A stretch of 64,000 nt of DNA from Mesostigma viride (lineage: Eukaryota > Streptophyta > Mesostigmatophyceae > Mesostigmatales > Mesostigmataceae). Where the stretch lies: assembly GCA_009746045.1 (NCBI GenBank), contig RPFO01000645.1:262185-326184 (forward strand). The letters are read 5' to 3'. Every line of letters starts with the position of its first letter. Within the stretch, counting starts at the first letter, position 1. Shown one piece after another: positions 11,079 through 23,300 of this stretch. The notes below the pieces were generated by a model. That model saw only the letters and a list, made by a program, of their open reading frames with translations. It did no database searches and had not been told where the DNA came from. Both the position numbers and the translations under genes were made by a program.

Positions 11079-14000
11079 TTAAAAAGAGGACAGGTAAATC
11101 CTCGTGTTTGAGAAATCTTCTAGCAGAGGGTTATACCCACTTTTTGTCTGAGTCTGTTGATGGTCGGCAAAGGTGCGCATAAAGGCAGCCGTGCTGACAT
11201 GCCATCCCTGCCGTACTGACAAAGCATCCCCTTGCTCGGCTTGTGCCTCACAGTGGCTCGGATGGTCGCCCTTATGGTAACTGGTGGCAGATGCCAGGAG
11301 GTCCATTTCTCGTAGCAGGTTGAAGTCCGTGGGGAAAAATATATCCGCAGATCCCTGAATGCCAGCACGGGGGGGGGGGGGGGGAGGTCAGGGCAAGCAG
11401 GATGGCACGTACGGGACAACCCGAGCCACGAATTACATAGTACACATGTAGGGAGATGAATCGGGCTGTGTGTTGCCTCTGCTACTAGGGATTGGAACCA
11501 AGAGAGCCAAGAGGAAGGCTCGTTGCTCACAATATGCACACCTTGAAAATTTGGATTCAAATGCAACCCTCTCAGAATTGACCGCGTTAAAGATCCTGAT
11601 CATGGCTTGCTACAAGTTCCCGTGCATTCCCATATCATGCAAGAAGTTTTGACTCAGGAGGGGTTTGACCACAAGGGATATCCCATCCCAAGGGAGGTTC
11701 CTTCTCAATTGACGAACGAATCGAAAACCAGCCTCTGTTTTCAATGCCATTCTAATAATGCATGCTTGTTGTAACCTAATAAGATGATGCTTGAAGGCTC
11801 TTGAGGATAACCTGGTATTGCCTAGAAAGTAGCAGAAAAGGCCGTGGTGGTGACAACAACGACGCATTCCTCTAGATGCTGATAGAGGATAAAGACTATA
11901 TGGAACACCAACAGGTCATGTGGCGCCAACACAGCGAACGCGTTACCAATAAAACTCGCCCCCCGGCTGATTTTGTGCACACACCTCAGGGACCAGGTAC
12001 GTGGTGTGGTCAACGGTCCGCCCTCCCACCTGCGTACGACAACGACATGTCAAAATGGCGAAACATGCAGCGCCCCCATGGATATCGGGTGGCATTTACT
12101 TGGGCCCCATGAGTATAGGCTGGGGTGGGCAGCTGGAGCCAGGTACAACCTGAACGTGGGACGCCAACGAGCCCACATATGTGCTACAAAGGGAAAACAA
12201 AAGACCCTACAGCAATAGTGGGGCATCTACGCGGCTGCTTGCAGCTGAGCCATCAGATGCTATCATCCACAGCGCACAGAGGAAGGACCGAGCCAAGCGA
12301 TACGGACATGAACGGCCATGCTTTCTACTCTAGCATCCCAGCAGCATGTGGCCATGCTTTAGATAATGATGATGAATCGCTCCGGTTCGACCAGGCGCCT
12401 TGGTGGATTGGCAACGCCAGTGGGAAGGAGCACCAGTGTGTCACGATGACAACTGCTGGTATGCCAATCAGGGTGATTTTCCTTGTTTATTTTTCTCACA
12501 CATTGAGATGACGGTATAAACAGCTGCCATCCGCTTTGCTGCGAGAGCGTAATAGGAGAGCTGAGAGGGCTATGTCTGTTCCTGCCATGCCATCGGCGCC
12601 CATGCACACCAACGGATGCACGTACAAATTCATACATGTACACAAGCACACGCACAAGAACTCATACATTCACACTCAGCCCCCACCGTGGATGCCACCA
12701 CCACCACCGCCACCACCACCACCACCGCACAATATTATGCACACAGACACGTATGATAGCACCCAACGTTGACGCCACAAACACCACATTCTATACACAC
12801 AGGCACGTATGACAGCACCCACCGTGGACGCCACCAGCGGCGCGCGGTCTCCCTCGATGGTGACGTCTGGCAGCGTTGCAAAGTCGGCCGCGATGAGCAT
12901 GTGCGCGGGCCGTGCCGCGTGCAGCGTGTTCAGCAGCTCCTGCCATTCCGCCGGTGGGCACGGGCCTATGCATGACATGGGTCAGCTGTTAAGTATGGGT
13001 CAGTCGTGGGGATCCTTATCAGCATCATAAGTCCAGCGGCTCAGCGAGGACCATGGGTCACAAACCAACAGAAGGCAAGGGGGGCATTGTGACAGCCAGG
13101 GACAAGCATGCCACTTTATTGTGGCTGATGTACTCCGATTCGAACCCCTAATGGCAGTGCTGCTTGGAGGTGTTGGCTCACTGCTGATGAGGCGAGTGGA
13201 GCACTGATTAGGAACCGGTAGCATTCCAGAGCTACAACCGTGACTAGGGGACCGTAAGAGTTGAACAAAAGCGGCTCGCTTACACACAACCGTAGTGAGA
13301 AGAAACCATACTTTCATCACAGGCCACGTTCCCATACAGTCTCATTATATCACATGCTTGTGTGTTCCGTGTCAAGTCACAGTGGGCTCGCCCATCACAG
13401 CACATGGCCACTACATGCGCCCGCTCGTTGCTGGCCCACATTCCCTACCAAGCACCCTACCATGCACCCTACCATGCACTCTACCAAGCACCCTACCATG
13501 CACCCTACCATGCACTCTACCAAGCACCCTACCATGCACCCTACCATGCACCCTACCATGCACCCTACCATGCACCCTACCAAGTGCCATACCATGCACT
13601 CCTACCATGCACTCTACCATGCACCCTACCAAGCACCCTACCATGCATCCTACCATGCACCCGGTTGGCAGCCATGCCACGTGCCCCCGCCGTTCCCCCC
13701 CCAGCCAGCGGGGAAGCCATCGTGACACATGGTGAGCCATGTTCTCCCTTGCCGACAGCTGGCCCCACAGGTGCCGCACGCGCGCGGACCACTTCTCCCC
13801 TGGCTCCCCGCCCACACTGGCATCCGCACCCTCCTGCACATGCCCACTGTCGGGTGCCCCGCCTGCAGAAGCCAACATCGCATCCCCTTGGACACGGTGG
13901 AGGGCTCCAGTCTGGTCCACCCGCGCCAGCGCTTGCAGGCACTGGAGGATGAGCGGATCGTGCACCGGCTCGTGCGCCTCTCGCACAGACAGGGAGGGCG

Positions 14001-17000
14001 ACGGAGGCCGTGAGGGCACCCCTCCGTGATCTATCGTTTCAACGTATGTCTGCATGAGCTGGCCGGAGTCAGGGCAGAGCCAGACGCGGTCATGGGGCAG
14101 GTTGTCCGCCACCTGTGCATGCCCACGTGGGTGTGGGTGGGGAGCGCATAAGCATGGGCATGGGTGGGGCGCATGTGGACATGGGCATGGTTGTGGGTGG
14201 GGCGCATGTGGACATGGGCATGGTTGTGGGTGGGGCGCATGTGGACATGGCAATGAGGAAGACGGTCGATGTGCACGCGATGTGCATGGGATGTGCACGC
14301 GATGGGACGGCCATGCGGAAAAGTAACGACAAGCATCCAACGGCGATGTGCCCTTGTCAAGGGAACAAAGGATGCTCTGCCATGGGTCTACGGAAGAGGC
14401 TCCAACAAGCGGACCAAGATCTTCTTGAGCTCTGCCAACTCCACGGGCCCCATGTGAAAAGTGGGTGAGGTGGTAGGTGGGTGCCCCTCCTGCAAATGAA
14501 TGCGGTGGAGCACTGGTCTGGCCGGGGGAAACGTAGGTGTTTTCTCCTTAAACACGGCTGAATACTAATCGAGCACTGCGTTGAGTCGTTTCACCTCGTC
14601 TTCTGACAAGGCCATGCCAAGCGAGTTTAACGAAACTCCAGCCTGTGCATGCTGGGCCCGGGCCCGCGCGCGTGGGCAAAGGCGTCCAGACGAATGGAGT
14701 AAACGGGAGGAGGCTGCCGGGCTCTCATCATCCGCTTGAACTCCCTTTTGGACATGAGAATGTCCGCAAGGCGACGCCGGTCACTCTCCAGGGCAGGCGT
14801 CATCGGTGATGGTCAATACGTTGGCCGCATACTGCCACTCAGGTAACCAGAATGACCCATCCTGGAAGTGGGTAACCATGGTACCAAAAGAGACGGTCAC
14901 CTTGGATATGTGCAACCAGTCAATCCCTAGGATGATGTCAGCCGCTTGTAAGGGAATGACCGTGGCGCGAATGGGCACGCTGGTGCCTTGTACGATAGGG
15001 GCCAAGTCCACATAGCCCGGGGATGGCCGAGTATAGCGATCCGAGTATCGCACGCGCCGAGCAACGGTATGGGGAGTCGGGGTTACTCCCAGGCGCTACA
15101 CTATGGCCTCACCGACGCAGGTGGTAGCCGTACCACTGTCGATGAGGGCCTTGATGCCCTCCAAACAACGCCCAGTGCCCTGGGGGTCTGGTAGGCTTCC
15201 ATTGAAGAGGAGTAATTGCCGCGGGCCTTCGCTAGGCTCCGCCTGCCATTCTTGGGTCTCTGTCACCACATTAGATGGTAACAAAACCTGGGCGACTTGT
15301 TCATGGCCGGGTAAGATGTCGCCCGAAGTGCCCTCCCGGCCTCTCAGTCCACCGCCTCCCCTGCAGGCCCCTCGTCCACCGGTGGGCCTTGCAGGTGGCC
15401 GGATGCGGCCGCGGAAGAGCCATCATCAGGCTCTGCCGCATCTGCGGCATCCAGTTGGTTGAGGGCATGCCCAGTTTGCTGGTAGGCGCTTGGGGGCGCC
15501 TTGGGTTGTTGATACGGCCGGGGCTGTTGGCGCGCTTGTTGCAAGCGTCGGGCACGCTCTACCGCACTGGGAGCTGTGCCCATGTTTCGCGCCAGTGGTG
15601 GCCTCGAGGCCATTTGCGGGGAGGCCGCTTGGAAGTTGTTGCGTTGCACAGCCGGTGCATGGTCCAGCAGAGGGAGATCGGGGCACTCGCGTTTGATGTG
15701 CCCCACGCGGTTGCAGTAGTAGCACTGAATCCGGGAAGTGTCCAAGGCTTTAATGTCCACGACCTCGCACTGTAGCTCATCCACCCACACGGGGGCGAAT
15801 CCTAGCTCATTGAGTTCCAGTGCATTCACGCGGGGTTTTGGGGTCCGCTGTACCAAGGGAGCTATCTCCGGTAGGTAGGTCTTGATGTCATGTAGGTTCC
15901 ATCGAGCCCAGGAGAGGTGGGCGAATTTCCGCTTCACCTCATCCCGGAACTCGGGCTGCAAGCCCTCATATGACTTGGCCAAGGCTTCTGGGCCCATAAG
16001 GTCATCAACCCGCCCAGCTAGAAGCTTGAACTTGGTCATATATTCCCGATAGCTCAGGTTCCCCTCCTTGAACGCCCCTAAAGCCCCCTGGTCCAGCTTG
16101 TCTTTGTCGGGTGGCAGGTACTTGGCCCGTGTTCGCCGAAATAATTCCGCCAAGCTACTGGGGAAGCCATTCCCCAGCGCGCTTTCGCAATGAAGAGCTT
16201 GTCTCGCATCGGGAGCCAGTGCCTCGCTGGACACCAGCTTGACCTTGATATCCTCATCCAAGAGCTTCCGATTGCATGCCTCCCAGATGTCGATCTTCCG
16301 AGACACTGCAATCTCCCAAGCCTCAAACTCTTGGTACGAGCAGTCGGGTTTAAACTTGGGAATGCCCGACAGCTTGGGCAATGGTGGTAGTCGCCCAGCA
16401 TGGTGAGTATCATCGTCACATGTGGCCCATGATACTCGCGGGTCTCCCGGGCCCGGCCTCACCTTGCGAGGTGTGCCCGCGTGGGTAGCCCGCTGGGGGG
16501 CTGCACTCATCCTCACCCGGGTGCTCATACCCATGTGGGTAATGGGCACGGCTTGCATGATGATGGGTGGCGGCGGCCGCTGGGTGCTGCGCTCGCGGGT
16601 CACCCGGAGCGAGGCGGTCGTATGCTGAGTTGGGGAGGGCAATTGCCTCCCCTGCGACCCCGAAGGAAGACCGACCGGTCCGTACAGTGCCCTGGCCCTG
16701 CCGAGTCAAGGGCTAGGCATGGCCGAAGGGGCTAGCGCCAAGGGGTCCAGGCGCATGATAGGTCGCCCGATTCGCAGCGCGGCGAGACCGCGCTCGGCTA
16801 TCATACAAGGGTGGCGCCGAGGCGCTGCTGGGCCAAGTGGCCAATGTAGGTTGCGGCAGCACCGTAGGCAAGGCCCCACTCCTACCGTAGTACAGGGTAC
16901 CATTATTCCCCTGCGCCCCCGCGCCGGCTCCTACAGCAGGGGCCGGACCCGCCGACAATCCCGCGATGGATGTTCCACTTGGTGGTCCATTAAGGCCATT

Positions 17001-17290
17001 GACCACGGGGCTATCAGGTGGTGCGCCGGCAGCCGCCGACGAATTCCCTCCCAAACGTGGGGTTTTTGCCGGGGATGACCCCCTAGAGCCACGCTCACTA
17101 CTCGGGCGTGAGTGATTTTGGGTAGCTCTCTCTGCCGCCTCTAGTGCTGCCACGAGGGAAGGGGCAGGCGAGAAGCGATGGGCCTCTCGTCGCCCTCGCT
17201 CAATACCATCAGCCATCACGTGGTGGCTCGTCAAGTGTGAAACAATGTGCCTCTAGTCTTCGCGGGATGATAAATTACTAATCCTCACAC

Positions 17291-17334
<44 letters not shown>

Positions 17335-20300
17335 CCAAACAGGTAACACAGCGCTCTAACAAGGAAGATTGGGCATTTTCCTTGCCAGCCAGCAATGTAC
17401 CTCGTTGTCCATGCGAATCCGCTAGAAGTGCAGTCCTTTGAACAAACGGTGCTTGAGTATAGAGCCGTGGCAGCGTCCTTTCGGGCACTGTCACGCTAAA
17501 CGGGTCATGGGGACCGAGAACCAAAATGCGTCAAAAGGACGTGAGATCCTGCGGCTGGCCGGGGCTGACAATATCCCAGATTTAGGGTGTGAGGCAATCG
17601 CCAAGACGCAAAATAATGCGTGAAAGTGTAACCCAGAAAGCGTTTCGGTAAGCACGCAATAGTAGGAAATTCGTTTCCGGACGAATGCCTTAGGTCAACC
17701 GGACAAGGCCAGGTTGGTGCGTGCAGGAACTGCAATATGGGTAACGGGTGTGGACAGTTAGGATTGTGAAGATCCGAGCCCCACAATGTATTATCGCGAG
17801 CGGAATTAGTAAGGGTCCCGGCCCTTATATAATTCCGTTGATGATCTGGATTAGACTGCAGAGAAACGGGACGGTATCGAGGCCACTAGGAAACTTTCCT
17901 CCGAGTCTAGTTTAACACGTATGGCTATCTAAAATAGCGCCTTAATGATTAATAATGAATGCAGAAGACATTTGACTTCCTCTGCGTCACAGCGCACGGT
18001 GGCGGCTCAAGAATACTTGTCGCACAATACGAATAAGCTCAGACCCGGAAAAACGGTTTCGTATATTACAATGTTACCACACAGATTAAAGCACTCAATA
18101 CGGGAAGACTTACACCCAGTAGGCGAGGGATTCACACTCGAGCCCACATGAGGATTACACTCCTGGATTAAGCAGTAGTAAAACTGTAGAGCAACGTGGT
18201 AAATTACGATACAAGGTCCGGATTGCAGGCATAGCTCGTGCCTTGCCTATTTTGTCCCTTTGGCAGGCCGTTTTAACCGGTCCAACGGCCGTTGACCCTT
18301 GGATGTAAAAAACAATTGCATACCAAAACACCAGACTACATCTAAACCCTAAGTATATATTTTTTTAGTTTTCTTTTTTCATGAGTTTTTTGAAGCCAAC
18401 GGCTGTCGACGTTGAGAAATCTATATTAAACGGTGTTGGTGGTCCCAGATGGCGGTCAAATGCACGGTTGCGTGGTGCCAGGAAGCGAGAGCAGGCGGCG
18501 ATGAGTTGTGTGTGCGCCATGTCAGCGTGCGGACGGGAATGTCAGGGAAGTGCAGTCCTTTGAACAAACGGTGCTTGAGTATAGAGCCGTGGCAGCGTCC
18601 TTTCGGGCACTGTCACGCTAAACGGGTCATGGGGACCGAGAACCAAAATGCGTCAAAAGGACGTGAGATCCTGCGGCTGGCCGGGGCTGACAATATCCCA
18701 GATTTAGGGTGTGAGGCAATCGCCAAGACGCAAAATAATGCGTGAAAGTGTAACCCAGAAAGCGTTTCGGTAAGCACGCAATAGTAGGAAATTCGTTTCC
18801 GGACGAATGCCTTAGGTCAACCGGACAAGGCCAGGTTGGTGCGTGCAGGAACTGCAATATGGGTAACGGGTGTGGACAGTTAGGATTGTGAAGATCCGAG
18901 CCCCACAATGTATTATCGCGAGCGGAATTAGTAAGGGTCCCGGCCCTTATATAATTCCGTTGATGATCTAGATTAGACTGCAGAGAAACGGGACGGTATC
19001 GAGGCCACTAGGAAACTTTCCTCCGAGTCTAGTTTAACACGTATGGCTATCTAAAATAGCGCCTTAATGATTAATAATGAATGCAGAAGACATTTGACTT
19101 CCTCTGCGTCACAGCGCACGGTGGCGGCTCAAGAATACTTGTCGCACAATACGAATAAGCTCAGCCCCGGAAAAACGGTTTCGTATATTACAATGTTACC
19201 ACACAGATTAAAGCACTCAATACGGGAAGACTTACACCCAGTAGGCGAGGGATTCACACTCGAGCCCACATGAGGATTACACTCCTGGATTAAGCAGTAG
19301 TAAAACTGTAGAGCAACGTGGTAAATTACGATACAAGGTCAGGATTGCAGGCATAGCTCGTGCCTTGCCTATTTTGTCCCTTTGGCAGGCCGTTTTAACC
19401 GGTCCAACGGCCGTTGACCCTTGGATGTAAAAAACAATTGCATACCAAAACACCAGACTACATCTAAACCCTAAGTATATATTTTTTTAGTTTTCTTTTT
19501 TCATGAGTTTTTTGAAGCCAACGGCTGTCGACGTTGAGAAATCTATATTAAACGGTGTTGGTGGTCCCAGATGGCGGTCAAATGCACGGTTGCGTGGTGC
19601 CAGGAAGCGAGAGCAGGCGGCGATGAGTTGTGTGTGCGCCATGTCAGCGTGCGGACGGGAATGTCAGGGATGGTGAAGGATTTGTTTGCAAAAAAGGGTG
19701 GGTGTATCGCCTGAGATCGCCAACTTCCATTCGGGACGGATTGCATGCCTTTTTGTGATGGACACGGCAAGTTGTCATGGGAGATGCAAGCGGTGATCGA
19801 AGGAGGCTTGTCGTTCGTGCATGGCCAGTCAAGTGCTGGTAAGGAAGGACCTCTTGTCCTGACTTTTGAGGTGGATAGTGGTGGAAGTCTGGAAAGAGTG
19901 GTGGTTAGGTCACGGGCATGGATGTTGAATCACCCTGACTTTGAATCGTATGCCTATTGCCAATGATTCGGCGACGCAGTTTTTACATGGATGCTGTGCT
20001 CAGAGAAGGACGTGCATGCGATTGTTTCGCATGGCGATTTGGAAGGCAAGGGAGTGGGGGGCACTACAAAGGAAAACCTGAAAGAGATTGTGGAGGCCGA
20101 ACTGGAAGACCTGCCCAATCTGGTTCTTGAAAAGGAGGGGCAATTGCACGCTCACCGTTCGGATGGCGTGGGTATGATGATGTCGGGCGATGTTGATGGA
20201 AATGGTGGAGGTGCGAAACTGGCACTGTGTGAAGGGAGACTTTCCCACGGCTTGCAAGAGGTGACTCCGGCCAATGTATTGGTCACTTTCATGAACGACA

Positions 20301-23300
20301 AGTGGGGTTGAATGCAACCCACTGAAGATGGGGAGGAAGTCGATCAGAATGTGTGATTTTATGATGAATTTAATGTAATTAATAAAGAAAAATCAATTGG
20401 AAAAATCGACTGATGTTGTAAAGTTGTGTGCGTTTTCCAAGGCCAACGGCCGTTGGAGTTCAGAAATTATACCCATGACTTTTTTGGCTTTGATGCGATG
20501 CCAAGGTGAGGGAGGGATATTGTTGTGTGTTTGATATTTTCGTTTAGTTGCGCATTTGGAGGGGCATAGGGCCCAGAATATGCTAATAAGAGTTATGGAG
20601 GACTGCAAAAAGAGATGGTGGCGAAATGCTTAAAAATATTTGTACAAATGTATTTATGGGATCGTGAGAAAAAATATGATTTTCAACCTCGTTAGGCCTA
20701 GTGTTGTTAGGGTGTGTCGAATTTAACAGGTCCAACGGCCGTTGACCCTGCTTAATGCGTGCGTTTGCGGGTGGTGTAAAAAAAATCGATGTGCAGAGAT
20801 GGACCCGATTCGATGCGAGCATCGCTCGTGTGAATGGGAAGGAATGCCGACGGACAGCGAGTGGTCTTGTCCGAAGCATTCTGACATATGGGGGGCGTTG
20901 TTTTACGAGATCGAGAGCGGGCTCATGACCATTGACCGTCACATCGTGACGAAAAAGTGAAAGGCGTGGCCAAAAAACATGGTTTTGGTGTTGTACTATG
21001 TGGACAAAAAGCCGCGATTCATGCTGCGTGATGCGGAGTGGGTGATAGGTCATGTGGCAAACATGCGCCCGGGACATAGGCGGAGAGGAAAAGCCGGCCA
21101 GGCATGTGTGGGCGTACATGGGAGACCATCCCGACAATCAAACGCCCATACTGTGGCATGGCATGGGAAGGGACATGGCCACGGAGTCCGCGTATGAGTG
21201 CGCGCGACTGGTGACACAGCTGTTGGAGGGAGAGGTGGACGACCTAATGCGGAAGGGGGGGAAGGGGGTGGTAGATAAGATTCGACATAAGATTCGCCGT
21301 GTGTGTCATTTTGATGAGGAGATCGATGAGAGGCCGGCAAAGCGTGGAAGGATGGATAGCGTTTTGTGAGAAAGAGACGCAAAAGGGGGTTCTGACGGTG
21401 CTCATTGCCCCTGTTATACAATGGCACGTGTATGGGACTCATGGCACTTGCGCAGATGGCAAGGGAACCGAAATGCAAAATCATTTCCTGTACGGAGACC
21501 GTAAGGAACGAGGGACTCTGCGCGGAACATTACAAGTTCCTACAAGCGCACGACCTCGAGTATCAAAATGCCAAGGAACCATACGCGAGTTGTGGATTTG
21601 CCAGTTGTGACCGCCAACTGGAGGGATTGGAAGTGTATTGCTAGACGCATATACCTTTTGCCGCGAAGTTAGAGGACGTGTGCGCTTGTGGGATCGCATA
21701 CGTTGCAAGTCTGCAGATGGTGATGGGGAAGTCCGGGCAGACACGCTCGGTCCTCCAGTTCCGTTGGGAAGCTGGGAAATGGAAACTTGCGCTCTTGCGC
21801 CTCGACAGGCAGGGACTCTCTCTTGTGGCAGAGGGGGACAACGTGTACGGGTTGGCATTTGGAGTTAACGTTACCTTGGGGGATTCCTTGGAGGGTGTGG
21901 CGCGTGAATGTGCGTACACATTGATGACGGAAAAATTGCATCTACATATTTTGTGCTTCCACGTATCCAGCCTCCGTCATCAATGTGTACGCACATTCAC
22001 GCGCCACACCCTCCAAGGAATCCCCCTAGGTAACGTTAACTCCAAATGCCAACCCGTACACGCTGTCCCCCTCTGCCACAAGAGAGAGTCCCTGCCTGTC
22101 AAGGCGCAAGAGTGCAAGTTTCCATTTCTCAGCTTCCCAACGGAACTGGAGGACCGAGCGTGTCTGCCCAGACTTCCCCATCACCATCTGCAGACTTGCA
22201 ACGTATGCGATCCCACAAGCGCACACGTCCTCTAACTTCGCGGTAAAAGGTACATGCGTCTGGCAATACACTTCCAATCCCTCCAGTTGGCGGTCACAAC
22301 TGGCAAATCCACAACTCGCGTATGGTTCCTTGGCATTTTGATACTCGAGGTCGTGCGCTTGTAGGAACTTGTAATGTTCCGCGCAGAGTCCCTCGTTCCT
22401 TACGGTCTCCGTACAGGAAATGATTTTGCATTTCGGTTCCCTTGCCATCTGCGCAAGTGCCATGAGTCCCATACACGTGCCATTGTATAACGGGGGCAAT
22501 CAGCACCGTCAGAACCCCCTTTTGCGTCTCTTTCTCACAAAACGCTGTCCATCCTTCCACGCTTTGCCGGCCTCTCATCGATCTCCTCATCAAAATGACA
22601 CACACGGCGAATCTCATGTAGAATCTTATCTACCATCCCCCCTTCCGCATCAGGTCGTCCACCTCTCCCTCCAACAACTGTGTCACCAGTCGTGCACACT
22701 CATAAGCGGACTCCGTGGCCATGTCCCTTCCCATGCCATGCCACAGTTTGGGCGTTTGATTGTCGGGATGGTCTCCCATGTACGCCCACACATGCTTGTG
22801 CGGCTTTTCCTCTCCGCCCGCTACATTAACCTCTCATGAGCGCATGTCTGCCACATGATCTATCACCCACTTCGCATCGCGCAGCATGAATCGCGGCTTC
22901 TTGTCCTCGTAATACAACACAAACAGGAAGTTTTTTGGCCATCTCTTCCACTTTTTCGTCACGTGGATGTGACGGTCAATGGCCATGAGCCCGCTCTCCA
23001 TCTCGTAAAACAACTGCCGCCAGATTTTAGAATCCTCCTCACAGAACCACTCGCTGTTCGTCGGCACTCCTTCCCACTCACACGAGCGATGTTCGCATCG
23101 AATCGGGTCCATCTGAGCACATCGATTTTTTTTACACCACCCGCAAACGCACGCATTAAGCAAGGTCAACGGCCGTTGGACCTGTTAAATTCAACACACC
23201 CTAGCTACGCTAATTCAGACGAGGTTTAAAATCATACTTTTCCTCACGATCCCAAAAATAAATTGGTACCAATATTATTAAGCATGCATCAAGAACAAAA

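Larger units (their letters stand above)
20515..21930 (+). repeat. Long inverted repeat, left arm
   Basis: Matches the reverse complement of 21974-23430 with a 43-bp spacer at 21931-21973. The match is tightest near the centre and looser, with small gaps, outward; it can be followed to the shared GGGATATTGTTG / CAACAATATCCC ends. It carries the same two Cys-rich frames as the right arm, on the + strand. Confidence 0.92.
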
